Origin: JAGXTF01 sp044224315
GTDB lineage: Bacteria > Bacteroidota > Bacteroidia > NS11-12g > UBA955
Length of the DNA: 64,000 bases
Assembly (NCBI GenBank): GCA_044224315.1
Contig: JBGAKR010000001.1
Span: 1,054,001 to 1,118,000 of the forward strand
Direction of reading: 5' to 3'
The translations under genes and the position numbers were made by a program. Below the pieces are notes generated by a model. The model was given only the letters and a program-made list of their open reading frames with translations. It searched no databases and had not been told where the DNA came from. This document shows positions 25,330-34,154 of the stretch, in pieces (within the stretch, counting starts at the first letter, position 1; each line of letters starts with the position of its first letter).

Positions 25330-26682
25330 TTAATTCACTTCGGCCACATTGCCGAATTTGCGATATTTATGGTGATACTTTTTCAATTCCGTTTGCTCAA
25401 AAAATGCCTCTGTACTTAACCTGTCAAATTCCAGAATTTTATGTTCCAGGCTTTCAAAATCACGGGCACATATATTTTCCAAGGCATTGCCGGGAATCGG
25501 AAAATTGGGTAAATAATAGGGGGTAAATATGGATTTAAATCCGCCAAATAATCGCTCATAGGTTGTATTGCTACTTACCGATATGCTGATATCACACAGG
25601 CTAAACTGCGATTTGGTAGGTTTATTGAAATCCATTAATTTAAAGGGTACTTCTTCGAAAACCCCTTTGTAAAATTCAAGCCCCTCACTCAATTGTGCAG
25701 GTGTTCTCCGCTCCCTTGGGTGCAAAAACAGCCACAATTCAAATTCCGGATGTAAACGGGCAAATTTTTTCATATGCTCCAACAACAAAAATTCGCTTTC
25801 AAAAAATCCATCTGCAAATTCCTGGTGTTTTTCTTTACTTCTCCACCATACGCCACTGGCATAAATTCCAATTTTCCTGGTGTTCTGATAATCCGCACCG
25901 GTATTAAATTCCAACTGGTCATTAAACTCGTTGTATGGCCAGGGTCTCAATTCGTTGTACACAAAACGCAATGGATATTCAGGCTGCCTTTTTAAATATT
26001 CCAATTCGTCTTTGTGATAGGGCGATGTACTTAAAAATACATCACATACACAATCTGGATAGGTTTCATACAATGGTGTAGGGCTTGTGATAAAATAATC
26101 ACGTATGCCCTTTTTTTCTAATAAAATGGTTAAAAAAGAACTTCCGATTTCGTATGAAAAAAAATCATAAAAGTGTTCAATTCCCTTGTTTTTTATGAGC
26201 GATAATATTTTTACATGCTCGTGCAAAATGGTAAAATGCAGGGCCCAAATGCCCACCGGTCTAATCATTAACAAAGGCAATGATGCTATTTTTATCAGCA
26301 CCATAGCCAATAAATATCCCAATTTTGAAATCACATTTTCATTGAGATAAATATTGTGAGGGCTTAGGTAAGTTGCCAGTTTATAATCACCGGCATTTTG
26401 CTGAATATAGCCCAGCGCCCAAGGCTCAACACTGTCGTTGTAAAAACAAACATCGCCTCCCGAATTAAATTCTACCTTCCCCGATTTAAAAATATCAGTA
26501 TAAATTCTGCGCACCAATATACTGGCTGCAGTTTTCATGCTTTTATGACTACCCCTGGGAATGCGATGCGTTTTGCGATGAATCAAATGCCTGAATGCAA
26601 TCGCATTTTTACCCTTACTGCCCGTAATAAAAGCAATATAACAGGCAATATAAATACGGATTGCAAAAAACCAGGTGCCCAA
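25330..26682 (-). CDS. Hypothetical polysaccharide-cluster protein, possible glycosyltransferase
   Basis: 450 residues; I do not recognise the family. The start is a TTG 2 bp after the upstream stop. The N-terminus has a hydrophobic stretch (WFFAIRIYIACYIAFI), and a second one lies near 120-150. The C-terminal half has alternating strands and helices, with WLFLHPRERRTP near 320 and a DISISVSSNTTYERLFGG segment near 370, which recalls the nucleotide-binding half of GT-B enzymes such as polysialyltransferase- or CDP-glycerol-transferase-like proteins. It directly follows the NeuB/cytidylyltransferase gene, so transfer of a CMP-activated acid sugar is a reasonable but untested guess. Confidence 0.55.
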   Translation of the reverse strand: MGTWFFAIRIYIACYIAFITGSKGKNAIAFRHLIHRKTHRIPRGSHKSMKTAASILVRRIYTDIFKSGKVEFNSGGDVCFYNDSVEPWALGYIQQNAGDYKLATYLSPHNIYLNENVISKLGYLLAMVLIKIASLPLLMIRPVGIWALHFTILHEHVKILSLIKNKGIEHFYDFFSYEIGSSFLTILLEKKGIRDYFITSPTPLYETYPDCVCDVFLSTSPYHKDELEYLKRQPEYPLRFVYNELRPWPYNEFNDQLEFNTGADYQNTRKIGIYASGVWWRSKEKHQEFADGFFESEFLLLEHMKKFARLHPEFELWLFLHPRERRTPAQLSEGLEFYKGVFEEVPFKLMDFNKPTKSQFSLCDISISVSSNTTYERLFGGFKSIFTPYYLPNFPIPGNALENICARDFESLEHKILEFDRLSTEAFFEQTELKKYHHKYRKFGNVAEVN

Positions 26683-26684
26683 AA

Positions 26685-28433
26685 TCAGAATACTGTTTTC
26701 TTATCAGCCTTAATTGTAAAAGCCTTATTCGGCGGAGAAAATGGCGTATAAACCTGTGAGTTTTTCAATTTTTCACATAAATCACCGTAGCTGAAATCCA
26801 TGGTACCCATGGCATTTACAAGGGCCCGTATGTTTTGCAAATCTTCGAGATAATCCAATGTAAAACGATAATTCTCGAAATTCAACCCGGTATCATACTT
26901 TTCTATGGGCATTGTATTAAAATATGAATTACGCAAATACAGGGTCATATATTCGGCCTCTTCCCGGTAATTGGTGAAATAAACTTCCAGGGTTTTATAT
27001 GCATCCGATTTTATGATTTCAAAATCACAACCATCAATCACTTCTGCATGGCGGTAATAATCATAATTGCCTTCTAAAAATTTGGGCATAATTGCATCAA
27101 TGTGCGCAGGATCAATAAACACATTATCGGCCGTTATGCGCAGCATCACATCCGGCACACCAGTATGGTCAAAGGCCGCCTGCAACCGCTGATACACATT
27201 TTCGGTAGAACGAACTACGTCCAGTCCTTCCGATTTTCCGATATTCTCAATGCCGTCATCTGCCGCATCTGCTGTGGTACAAAGCACCCATTTTTGCACA
27301 GTAGCAGCCTTTTTCAGGCGTTTGATCAACATGCGCAGGGTTTCTATCCCATTGGCCACTTCCTGGTAGCATTTGCCAGGGTACCGGCTCGAAGCTGAAC
27401 GCACCAAAATATATCCTACTACAGAGTGTTCAATATCGGCATAGAGCATTTTTCGATTGGCAGAAATTTCAACAGCTGCCCGCTTATTTAAAATATCTTT
27501 CAGATTTAAATAATTGGGTACTCTGTCGGCTCCCTCCTGGCGTTTCATGGCCACATGCGCCGGCAATATTTCGGTACCTGCCTGTACATCGGTCGACGCA
27601 TAAATAGCCTGTTTGGCTTTGTTGCGATAATCCATTTCATCGGCACTCAAAGCCAACACATTATCGGTAAAAGTGGATGCCAACATGTGCATTTTTTCAA
27701 TGCCAGTTTTCAATTCACTCAAATTCAAAGCTGCATGGTCATCGTCTAATCTTCTGCTGCGGTCTTGGGTTACATGCTTTTCGATATAATCATATCCCAA
27801 TAAAAAAGCATAGGCAATCATATCGGATGCAATGATATTATCCCCGTCTAAATGCTCGCTGAGTGCTACCTTTACCCCGAAAACTTTCTTCAGTTCGGAA
27901 AGCTTGTTTACCTTTATACTCTCAGGTTTTGTAGGATAATTCTGCACTCCGTATACCAATACAATCCTTTCGAAAAAATGATTGTTTTTTGCAAATAAAA
28001 CGATTTCATTGATTTCAATGGCGGTTAATCCACTCACTGAAATAAATACGGTTTCAAAATCACGGGCCGCATGAATCAGCAATGAAAAATCCATTGAATT
28101 GGTAACATGCAATTTTACCCCGTTGATATTTAATCGTGGGTTTTTATGCTTCAGGTCTATTACTTTTTCATACGAACCTGTTGCAAAAACATCAAAATAT
28201 ACATTAAAATTATCAGGAAAAATATCGAGTAATTTTCCAAATTCTTCGTGTGTAAATTTCAATCGGTCAAGCTCTACATAATTTTCAGAACCGGGATCAC
28301 CAAACTCTGATGGAATTACGTATTGAAATTTTACCGCATCTACACCTGTTTCAATCAATTGGGTAACCAACTGATGCATGTAGTCAAATTCACCCTCATG
28401 CACATTGGCAACCTCTGCTATTACTTTTGTCAT
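26685..28433 (-). CDS. Fused NeuB-type nonulosonate synthase and SpsF-type cytidylyltransferase
   Basis: 582 residues with three parts. Residues 1-260 are a NeuB TIM barrel (KVIAEVANVHEGEFDYM, GVDAVKFQYV, NYPTKPESIKVN, SEHLDGDN, EKHVTQDRSRRLDDDHAALN), keeping the histidines of the SxH and EKH motifs that bind the metal. Residues about 265-335 are an SAF/antifreeze-like domain. From about 338 comes a cytidylyltransferase of the SpsF type (ILVRSASSRYPGKCYQEV, RITADNVFIDPAHID). NeuB enzymes condense a mannose-type sugar with phosphoenolpyruvate, and the second activity would make the CMP-sugar. The STG motif of NeuB is SVSG here, so substrate may differ. It ends 2 bp before the next gene and begins 1 bp after the phosphatase stop. 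Confidence 0.82.
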   Translation of the reverse strand: MTKVIAEVANVHEGEFDYMHQLVTQLIETGVDAVKFQYVIPSEFGDPGSENYVELDRLKFTHEEFGKLLDIFPDNFNVYFDVFATGSYEKVIDLKHKNPRLNINGVKLHVTNSMDFSLLIHAARDFETVFISVSGLTAIEINEIVLFAKNNHFFERIVLVYGVQNYPTKPESIKVNKLSELKKVFGVKVALSEHLDGDNIIASDMIAYAFLLGYDYIEKHVTQDRSRRLDDDHAALNLSELKTGIEKMHMLASTFTDNVLALSADEMDYRNKAKQAIYASTDVQAGTEILPAHVAMKRQEGADRVPNYLNLKDILNKRAAVEISANRKMLYADIEHSVVGYILVRSASSRYPGKCYQEVANGIETLRMLIKRLKKAATVQKWVLCTTADAADDGIENIGKSEGLDVVRSTENVYQRLQAAFDHTGVPDVMLRITADNVFIDPAHIDAIMPKFLEGNYDYYRHAEVIDGCDFEIIKSDAYKTLEVYFTNYREEAEYMTLYLRNSYFNTMPIEKYDTGLNFENYRFTLDYLEDLQNIRALVNAMGTMDFSYGDLCEKLKNSQVYTPFSPPNKAFTIKADKKTVF

Positions 28434-28434
28434 T

Positions 28435-28956
28435 CTATTGTTCTATTCCTTTTTGACCGTCTAAAAATTTTTGAATCGCCACATCCAATAAATCATTCAT
28501 TTTCAAAACCGTTTCTACAAATTCCCGAAAGGCGCCGTTTCCACCGCTTGATTTTGTGATTATCGATGCTTTGGCTTTAACATAATCCGGAGCATTGGCC
28601 GGAGAGCCCGCTACACCCACAGCTTCAAGCAAAGCCATATCATTAATATCATCGCCCATGTATGCCACTTCGTGCAATCCTATTCCTAAATCGGCACAAA
28701 TTTTTGTAGCAACATTTAATTTATTGGATACGCCCTGATGCACAATTTCAATGCGCAATTTAGCTGCTCTTCTCGCCACTATTTCAGTGGTTTCACCGGT
28801 AATAATTCCCACCGGAATATTTAATAAACGGCAAAATAAAACCCCTGCACTATCCGATGTATTAAATTTTTTCCATTCATTGCCCGTCTGGTCGTAATAC
28901 ATACCCCCATCGGTCCACACACCATCAATATCGGTTAAAAACAGCTTAATTTTCAT
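28435..28956 (-). CDS. KdsC-type HAD phosphatase (KDO-8-P/KDN-9-P phosphatase family)
   Basis: 173 residues, family length. HAD motif I is FLTDIDGVWTDGG (Asp at 8 and 10), motif II GIITGETTEIVARRAA, motif IV MGDDINDMALLE, with the short-capless topology of tetrameric KdsC enzymes. Members hydrolyse KDO-8-phosphate, and in Bacteroides a close relative works on KDN-9-phosphate and sialic acid-9-phosphate. Because it lies between two NeuB genes, a 9-phosphate intermediate, made from a hexose-6-phosphate acceptor, is the likelier substrate. Confidence 0.85.
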   Translation of the reverse strand: MKIKLFLTDIDGVWTDGGMYYDQTGNEWKKFNTSDSAGVLFCRLLNIPVGIITGETTEIVARRAAKLRIEIVHQGVSNKLNVATKICADLGIGLHEVAYMGDDINDMALLEAVGVAGSPANAPDYVKAKASIITKSSGGNGAFREFVETVLKMNDLLDVAIQKFLDGQKGIEQ

Positions 28957-28973
28957 TTGTTTTTTTATGTAAA

Positions 28974-30014
28974 TCAGGCCAACATATTGGCATAAATAAT
29001 TTCGTTGGCAGGGATGTCGGTTCCGGCACTTTTTCCTATCACTTCATCCTTGCTTTTCCATTTAAAACCATCACCCGGACTCAGCATATGCAAATCGGCT
29101 TCGGTAATAATTTCGCCCTTTTTTATGTCGCGTTTTGAAGCTATGGAACGTTCGAGTTTAATGCGTGCCGATTCAACTGCAGGATCTACTGCAATTTTCT
29201 TTTCACCCATAGCCAATTCCAAACAACGTATATCGCGCACCATGCGGTAAATGCCTTCGGGACCCAGCGAACCGGCCTGGTCTGTGCCTTTTAAATTGCG
29301 GTCTATGGTGATGTGTTTTTCCAGAATTTCCGAACCCAATGCAACAGCTGCCAAGGGTATATCTATGCCTATTGAATGGTCGGAATATCCAATTCTGTAT
29401 TGCGGATAATTCTCCTGCAACCAGTTTATGGTGCGCAAATTTATATTTTTATAATGCGCAGGATATTCGCTGATGCAATGCAATATGCTAATGTCGCTAT
29501 GGTACCTGCTTATGGTTTCCAGTGCGTCATCCAGCTCAGCTTGACCACCCATTCCGGTAGATAAAATAATCGGGATTTTGGTTTCAGCCAATGCAGATAA
29601 TAAAGGCAGATTGGTCAAATCGCGCGATGCTACTTTCAATTTGTCGGGCGTAAATAATTTAAGCATGCTTAAACATCCAACCGCACACAAGGTTTCCACT
29701 ACATCCAGGCCCAGCTCTTTTGCATATTTATACAATTCAAAATGCTGTTCATCGTTTAGTTCCAGAAATGCCCTGTGCTCGCCATAAGTGCGCCCGAATG
29801 AATGCGGCGAATCGTAGGGTTTATTCATGGCCGATTGGGTGAGCTCTTCGTTCAAATCACGCTTGGTGAGCTTAATTGCATCCATGCGTTTTACATGCAG
29901 ATTAAACAGGTGCTCAACCACCGGTCTGGCAACCACATCTATAATTTGTTTGGCAATGTCCATAGAACCGTTATGGTTCTGGCCAATTTCACCAATAATG
30001 TATGTGCTTTTCAT
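28974..30014 (-). CDS. NeuB family sialic acid/nonulosonate synthase
   Basis: 346 residues: NeuB barrel (residues 1-280) with YIIGEIGQNHNGSMDIAKQ, KLKVASRDLTNLPLL, ILSTGMGGQAELDDAL, LHCISEYPAHYKNINLRTI, GYSDHSIGID and EKHITIDRNLKGTDQAGSL, and an SAF domain from about 285 (RSIASKRDIKKGEIITEADL). All the metal- and PEP-binding motifs are standard, more so than in the fused paralogue nearby. It should condense PEP with a ManNAc, mannose or phosphorylated acceptor. It starts next to the stop of the aminotransferase gene. Confidence 0.88.
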   Translation of the reverse strand: MKSTYIIGEIGQNHNGSMDIAKQIIDVVARPVVEHLFNLHVKRMDAIKLTKRDLNEELTQSAMNKPYDSPHSFGRTYGEHRAFLELNDEQHFELYKYAKELGLDVVETLCAVGCLSMLKLFTPDKLKVASRDLTNLPLLSALAETKIPIILSTGMGGQAELDDALETISRYHSDISILHCISEYPAHYKNINLRTINWLQENYPQYRIGYSDHSIGIDIPLAAVALGSEILEKHITIDRNLKGTDQAGSLGPEGIYRMVRDIRCLELAMGEKKIAVDPAVESARIKLERSIASKRDIKKGEIITEADLHMLSPGDGFKWKSKDEVIGKSAGTDIPANEIIYANMLA

Positions 30015-31196
30015 TTAGTTTTTGCGCAAATCATCCAGAACTTCTTTGATCGATTTCAACATATAGGCAATTTCTTCCTCACTCATCCAATGCTGAAACG
30101 GGAATGACACCATATTGTCGTAAAACGCATCCGTATTGGGCACATTGGCAAATCCAAATCCGTTCTTTTTATAATAATCATAGCGATGCAATGGATAATA
30201 TTGCACCACACATTTAATTTGTTTTTCATACGCCATTTTGCGCAAAACATCATAGCTTTTGCCATTTGTAATGCGCGAAACCAGCAGGTGGTAATTGTGC
30301 CTGCGGTCATCTATACGGTGAAATTCAATTTCAGGATAGTCTTTTAATGCATCAATAAATTGAATCGCACGGGCCCTTTTTTCATCATTAATTGCATCCA
30401 AACGATCGAGCAATTTAATACCCAATGCGCATTCTACTTCGCCCAAACAATAATTATTGGGTTGAATATATTCGCCATTTAATTGGGGCAAATCCACATT
30501 AATTCCGGCAGGAACCCAATAGTCGGCTTGCTTAAAATCCCAGGGACAATGTCCGTTGTGACGCAACGCTGGCAGTATTTTGGCCATTGCAGGGTCTTTA
30601 ACGGCCAGCATTCCACCCTCACCCAGGGTTGTTATATTTTTATGCGAGTGAAATGAATAAATTCCGAAATGTCCGTACGCACCGGATTTAATTCCGTTGC
30701 GCTCTGTTCCCATAGCCTGGGCTACATCCTCAATCACAAAAAAACCATGCTTTTTGCTCAGGTCCATAATGGGCTGCATATCGGTCATAAACCCATAAAT
30801 ATGTGGCACCAATACCGCTTTGGTTCTGGGTGTAATTAAGGGAGCAATTTCATTTGCAGTAACTACACGGGTGGGTAAATCTATATCGCACCAAATAATT
30901 TTGGCTCCTTTTTTTACAAAAGGATAAACCGATGCCGTATACGTATGTGAGGGCACAATTAACTCATCTCCCGGGTGAAACTGGCACAATTGGGCAGTTA
31001 ATTCAAGCGCTGCAGTAGCAGTATGTACCGCAAAACAATGTTCCAGACCCATCATTTTTTTGAATTTTTCTTCAAATTCATTGCGGTATTTACCCTGGGT
31101 AAGAGGGTCAGCTTCATTCATTACACGGCCCACCAGTTCTACCTCTTCGGGTGTGTACCTATGGCCTGTGCCGCTAAAGTTTATTTTAAATTCCAT
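30015..31196 (-). CDS. DegT/DnrJ/EryC1 PLP-dependent sugar aminotransferase (KdnA-like candidate)
   Basis: 393 residues, fold type I. The PLP lysine is Lys186 in FHSHKNITTLGEGG, the PLP aspartate is in VIEDVAQAMG near 157, and the HTATAALELTAQL substrate/PLP loop is near 58-70. Most relatives aminate keto-sugars on nucleotides. Its neighbour is a KdnB-like dehydrogenase; in Shewanella the KdnB/KdnA pair oxidises and aminates carbon 8 of KDO. That pairing makes amination of the terminal carbon of an ulosonic acid plausible, but the similarity to KdnA itself could not be measured. Confidence 0.82.
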   Translation of the reverse strand: MEFKINFSGTGHRYTPEEVELVGRVMNEADPLTQGKYRNEFEEKFKKMMGLEHCFAVHTATAALELTAQLCQFHPGDELIVPSHTYTASVYPFVKKGAKIIWCDIDLPTRVVTANEIAPLITPRTKAVLVPHIYGFMTDMQPIMDLSKKHGFFVIEDVAQAMGTERNGIKSGAYGHFGIYSFHSHKNITTLGEGGMLAVKDPAMAKILPALRHNGHCPWDFKQADYWVPAGINVDLPQLNGEYIQPNNYCLGEVECALGIKLLDRLDAINDEKRARAIQFIDALKDYPEIEFHRIDDRRHNYHLLVSRITNGKSYDVLRKMAYEKQIKCVVQYYPLHRYDYYKKNGFGFANVPNTDAFYDNMVSFPFQHWMSEEEIAYMLKSIKEVLDDLRKN

Positions 31197-31205
31197 ATGT
31201 ATTTT

Positions 31206-32291
31206 TTACATTTTTTTGAATAGTTCAGTTGCTTTTTCAAGCGTAAGTATTTTCTTAAAATCAGCACCCAAAGCATTGGTTAAGGGTTTCTCATGGATCA
31301 CAGTAGAATTGTACAATTGCTGATACTGTTCATCCGTAAGATTGGCAGCAATGCCCCGTGGGATTGTTACTTTTTGGGCTTCCGCCATGCGATTAAATTC
31401 TTCAAATTCTTTGGGGTAAAACTCTTCCATGGCCATCATGGTAATGCAGTTTGCTATGCAATGGTGGGTGCCTAAGACCACACTCAATCCGGCAGAAAAA
31501 GGGTGAATAATTCCCACATAACTATTGGCAATGGCGCATCCACCCAGGTAGCTGGCCACCATCAGTTTTCCGCGGTTCTCATCGCTTTGCATATCCCCTC
31601 CCAAAAATGCATCCCTGCACAACTTCAATGTTTCTTCCGAAAATGCATCCCCGATTGCATTGCGATGACTGCCATTGAGGGATTCGATGCAATGAATGTA
31701 GCTGTCCATCCCTGTATAAAAATACTGATCTCGTGGCACTGTTTTGGTTAAATCCGGATCCAGAATCAATTGGTCGTAAATGGTAAAATCACTGTTCATT
31801 CCCAATTTCAAACCTGTACGCACATTGGTCATTACACAGGTACGGCTGCTTTCTGCACCTGTACCCGAAATGGTTGGAATACCGATTTTATAAACCCCCG
31901 GATGCTGCACCAAATCCCAGCCCTGATAATCTTCGGCCTTTCCCGGATTATTAAATAAATTGGCCAGTGCTTTGGCTGTATCCAAACTCGAGCCTCCCCC
32001 GATACCGATAATAGCACCTGGACGTTCCTGATTTTTCGCATTAAATACTTCATCTTTCAACGCATCTATCTGGTCGGTTTTAGGCTCGTGGGTAGTGTCT
32101 AACCAAAGTACATAATCCACCGAATTTACAGGCAATTTGGAAATTAAATCCTTATCCCTGAAATAATGATCAATGACGTACAAATGATACCCTGCCTTGC
32201 TTTCCAGCAATCCGCCAAGATGTTTAATTGAACCGGGGCCGTAATTGTAATACTGCACCTGTTTGCTGTTGTTATTTGCTGCTACACTCAT
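31206..32291 (-). CDS. Iron-dependent alcohol dehydrogenase (KdnB-like)
   Basis: 361 residues, group III metal-dependent alcohol dehydrogenase. The NAD-binding GIGGGSSLDTAKALA is at 96-110 and the metal ligands are all present: Asp196 and His200 (GMDSYIHCIESL), His263 (IIHPFSAGL) and His276 or His277 (GTHHCIAN). The DYQGWDLV...PGVYKIGIPTISGTGAESSRT and LGMNSDFTIYDQ stretches look to me like KdnB of Shewanella, which oxidises the C8 hydroxyl of KDO before transamination. The paired aminotransferase is the next gene after 9 bp. Substrate here may instead be a nine-carbon acid because the neighbours are NeuB-type. Confidence 0.82.
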   Translation of the reverse strand: MSVAANNNSKQVQYYNYGPGSIKHLGGLLESKAGYHLYVIDHYFRDKDLISKLPVNSVDYVLWLDTTHEPKTDQIDALKDEVFNAKNQERPGAIIGIGGGSSLDTAKALANLFNNPGKAEDYQGWDLVQHPGVYKIGIPTISGTGAESSRTCVMTNVRTGLKLGMNSDFTIYDQLILDPDLTKTVPRDQYFYTGMDSYIHCIESLNGSHRNAIGDAFSEETLKLCRDAFLGGDMQSDENRGKLMVASYLGGCAIANSYVGIIHPFSAGLSVVLGTHHCIANCITMMAMEEFYPKEFEEFNRMAEAQKVTIPRGIAANLTDEQYQQLYNSTVIHEKPLTNALGADFKKILTLEKATELFKKM

Positions 32292-32303
32292 GTGTTTATT
32301 TTA

Positions 32304-34154
32304 TTATTTGTATTGTTGCAACCACAGATAGGCCGCAACCGTTCTGTAGGTGTTTTGATTGATTAAATGAATATGCTTATTTAAGAAAGCTTTTGCTTCA
32401 GAAACCAGGCTCTCGTTTTCAAAAAATGCATGGGCGGGCATACGATATCCCACTTTATCCTTGCGCCAAACTATGCTTTCCGGACCCGCATTAAACGATT
32501 TGCGGATAATCCATTTTTGCCATCCGTTTTTTATTTTTAAATCGCCCGAACAATTAAACCCGAAATTTACCAAACGATAATCTAAAAACGGGTACCTGGA
32601 TTCAAATCCGTGCCACATGCCAATTCTATCGTCGGCTTTCAGGAAATACGGAATCTGATAAGCGTTCAAATCGGCCAATAACATTTCCTCTAAATTGGAA
32701 AAAGTATTCCATTGTTCGGATAAAGTTTGGTCGCGAAGCAGTAAATGTTTTTTTACTTTTGATTTAAGGGTTTCTTTGAGCTGACTGTTCACAATCCCCT
32801 GCACCCGCGCACGTTCCCAGCCTTTTAAATCGGCATACTGATTCATTAATGTTCGGGCCTGACTTATTTTTCCACGCAATAATTTACCCACTACAAAGCG
32901 GTAAAAATGATGGTGATATCCTGCAAAAACCTCATCGGCTCCTTGCCCTACCACCAATATTTTTTTATGATGGTTACCCACCAGATTGGATACACTCCAT
33001 TGGGCGTAATAGCTCAAATCAGGCACGGGAGAATCCAGTACATAGGTAAGTTTGCTAAAATCATCCAAAATAAATTCTGTGTCGGGGTAACAAAAATTGG
33101 GTTTAATATTCAGGTCATCTGCTACGGTCTGTATGGATGCCTGCTCATTAACCTCACTTCCCGGAAATATGGCTGAAAAAAATTCGGGTTCAAAATTGTA
33201 ATTTTTATTGGCTACAGTTTCATACACAATGCGGCTGGAATCCAAACCCCCACTGAGTGAAAAACCCGCTGCCACATCGGCTTTCAAACGATAATCAACC
33301 GCGCTGTGAAATATTTCATTGAATGTTTCTATGGCAATATTTTCGTTTTTTTCGGTATATATACCCGGATGGATTTGAACAGAATAGTATTTTTTTACAT
33401 GGCGTTTCAACAAAATATCGCCAGGTTTTCCTTCCGAAAAGGAGGCAGGTGGAAATGATACGATTTGCTGGTAAAAACTGCTAGTGTCGGTGGCCGCATG
33501 GCCCTCGTTTACAAATATCTGCAGATTTTTAAAATTAATTTCCGGCGCTTTTCTTTCAAATTTATGGATCTGCTTTTCCTCTGATGCAATCAAATAACTT
33601 CCATCATCAAAAGTGCGGCATGACATGGGCTTTACGCCATATCTATCGCGTGAAACAAAAAACTGTTTGCGCTTACTATCCCAGATAATAATCGCCCACA
33701 TTCCATTAAATTTATCCAGCATCGCCGGTCCATATTCGAGGTAAGATTTTAAAATTACCTCTGTATCTGTAGCGGTTCTGAATGTATGAGCTTTTGCTTT
33801 CAGCGGCTCTTGCAACGCCTTCCAGTTATAGATTTCACCATTAAATACGATTATGTCTCCATCAAAACACATGGGCTGAAAACCATTCTCCGAGAGGTCA
33901 AAAATACTCAGCCTTTTATGGGCCAAAATGCAATTATAATCGGAGGGCTGAATATTTAATAAATCATCGGATTTACAATACCCGGGGGTATTGGCATCGC
34001 GTACAAAAACGTAATTTCCGTTTTCAGTATTCAGCAGCACCATGCCTTGTCCGTCGGGACCGCGGTGGTCGATAGCAGCCAATGCCTCGCGCGACCTTAA
34101 GATCACATCTGTGGTGAGTGATTTATTTGAATGGTATAAAAATATGCCACACAT
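32304..34154 (-). CDS. asnB: Asparagine synthase-like amidotransferase 2
   Basis: 616 residues. Cys2 nucleophile in MCGIFLYHS, DHRGPDGQG near 30, FNGEIYNW near 105, PP-loop SLSGGLDSS near residues 306-314 and FESRYPFLDYRL near 525. Both half-reactions look possible. It is of the same length as the copy at 12954-14804 but differs clearly (longer N-terminal insert with a VFVRDANTPGYCKSDDLL segment). As for the other two, a polysaccharide carboxamide is a likelier product than asparagine. The GT4 gene upstream ends in a TAATG that also starts this gene. Confidence 0.83.
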   Translation of the reverse strand: MCGIFLYHSNKSLTTDVILRSREALAAIDHRGPDGQGMVLLNTENGNYVFVRDANTPGYCKSDDLLNIQPSDYNCILAHKRLSIFDLSENGFQPMCFDGDIIVFNGEIYNWKALQEPLKAKAHTFRTATDTEVILKSYLEYGPAMLDKFNGMWAIIIWDSKRKQFFVSRDRYGVKPMSCRTFDDGSYLIASEEKQIHKFERKAPEINFKNLQIFVNEGHAATDTSSFYQQIVSFPPASFSEGKPGDILLKRHVKKYYSVQIHPGIYTEKNENIAIETFNEIFHSAVDYRLKADVAAGFSLSGGLDSSRIVYETVANKNYNFEPEFFSAIFPGSEVNEQASIQTVADDLNIKPNFCYPDTEFILDDFSKLTYVLDSPVPDLSYYAQWSVSNLVGNHHKKILVVGQGADEVFAGYHHHFYRFVVGKLLRGKISQARTLMNQYADLKGWERARVQGIVNSQLKETLKSKVKKHLLLRDQTLSEQWNTFSNLEEMLLADLNAYQIPYFLKADDRIGMWHGFESRYPFLDYRLVNFGFNCSGDLKIKNGWQKWIIRKSFNAGPESIVWRKDKVGYRMPAHAFFENESLVSEAKAFLNKHIHLINQNTYRTVAAYLWLQQYK

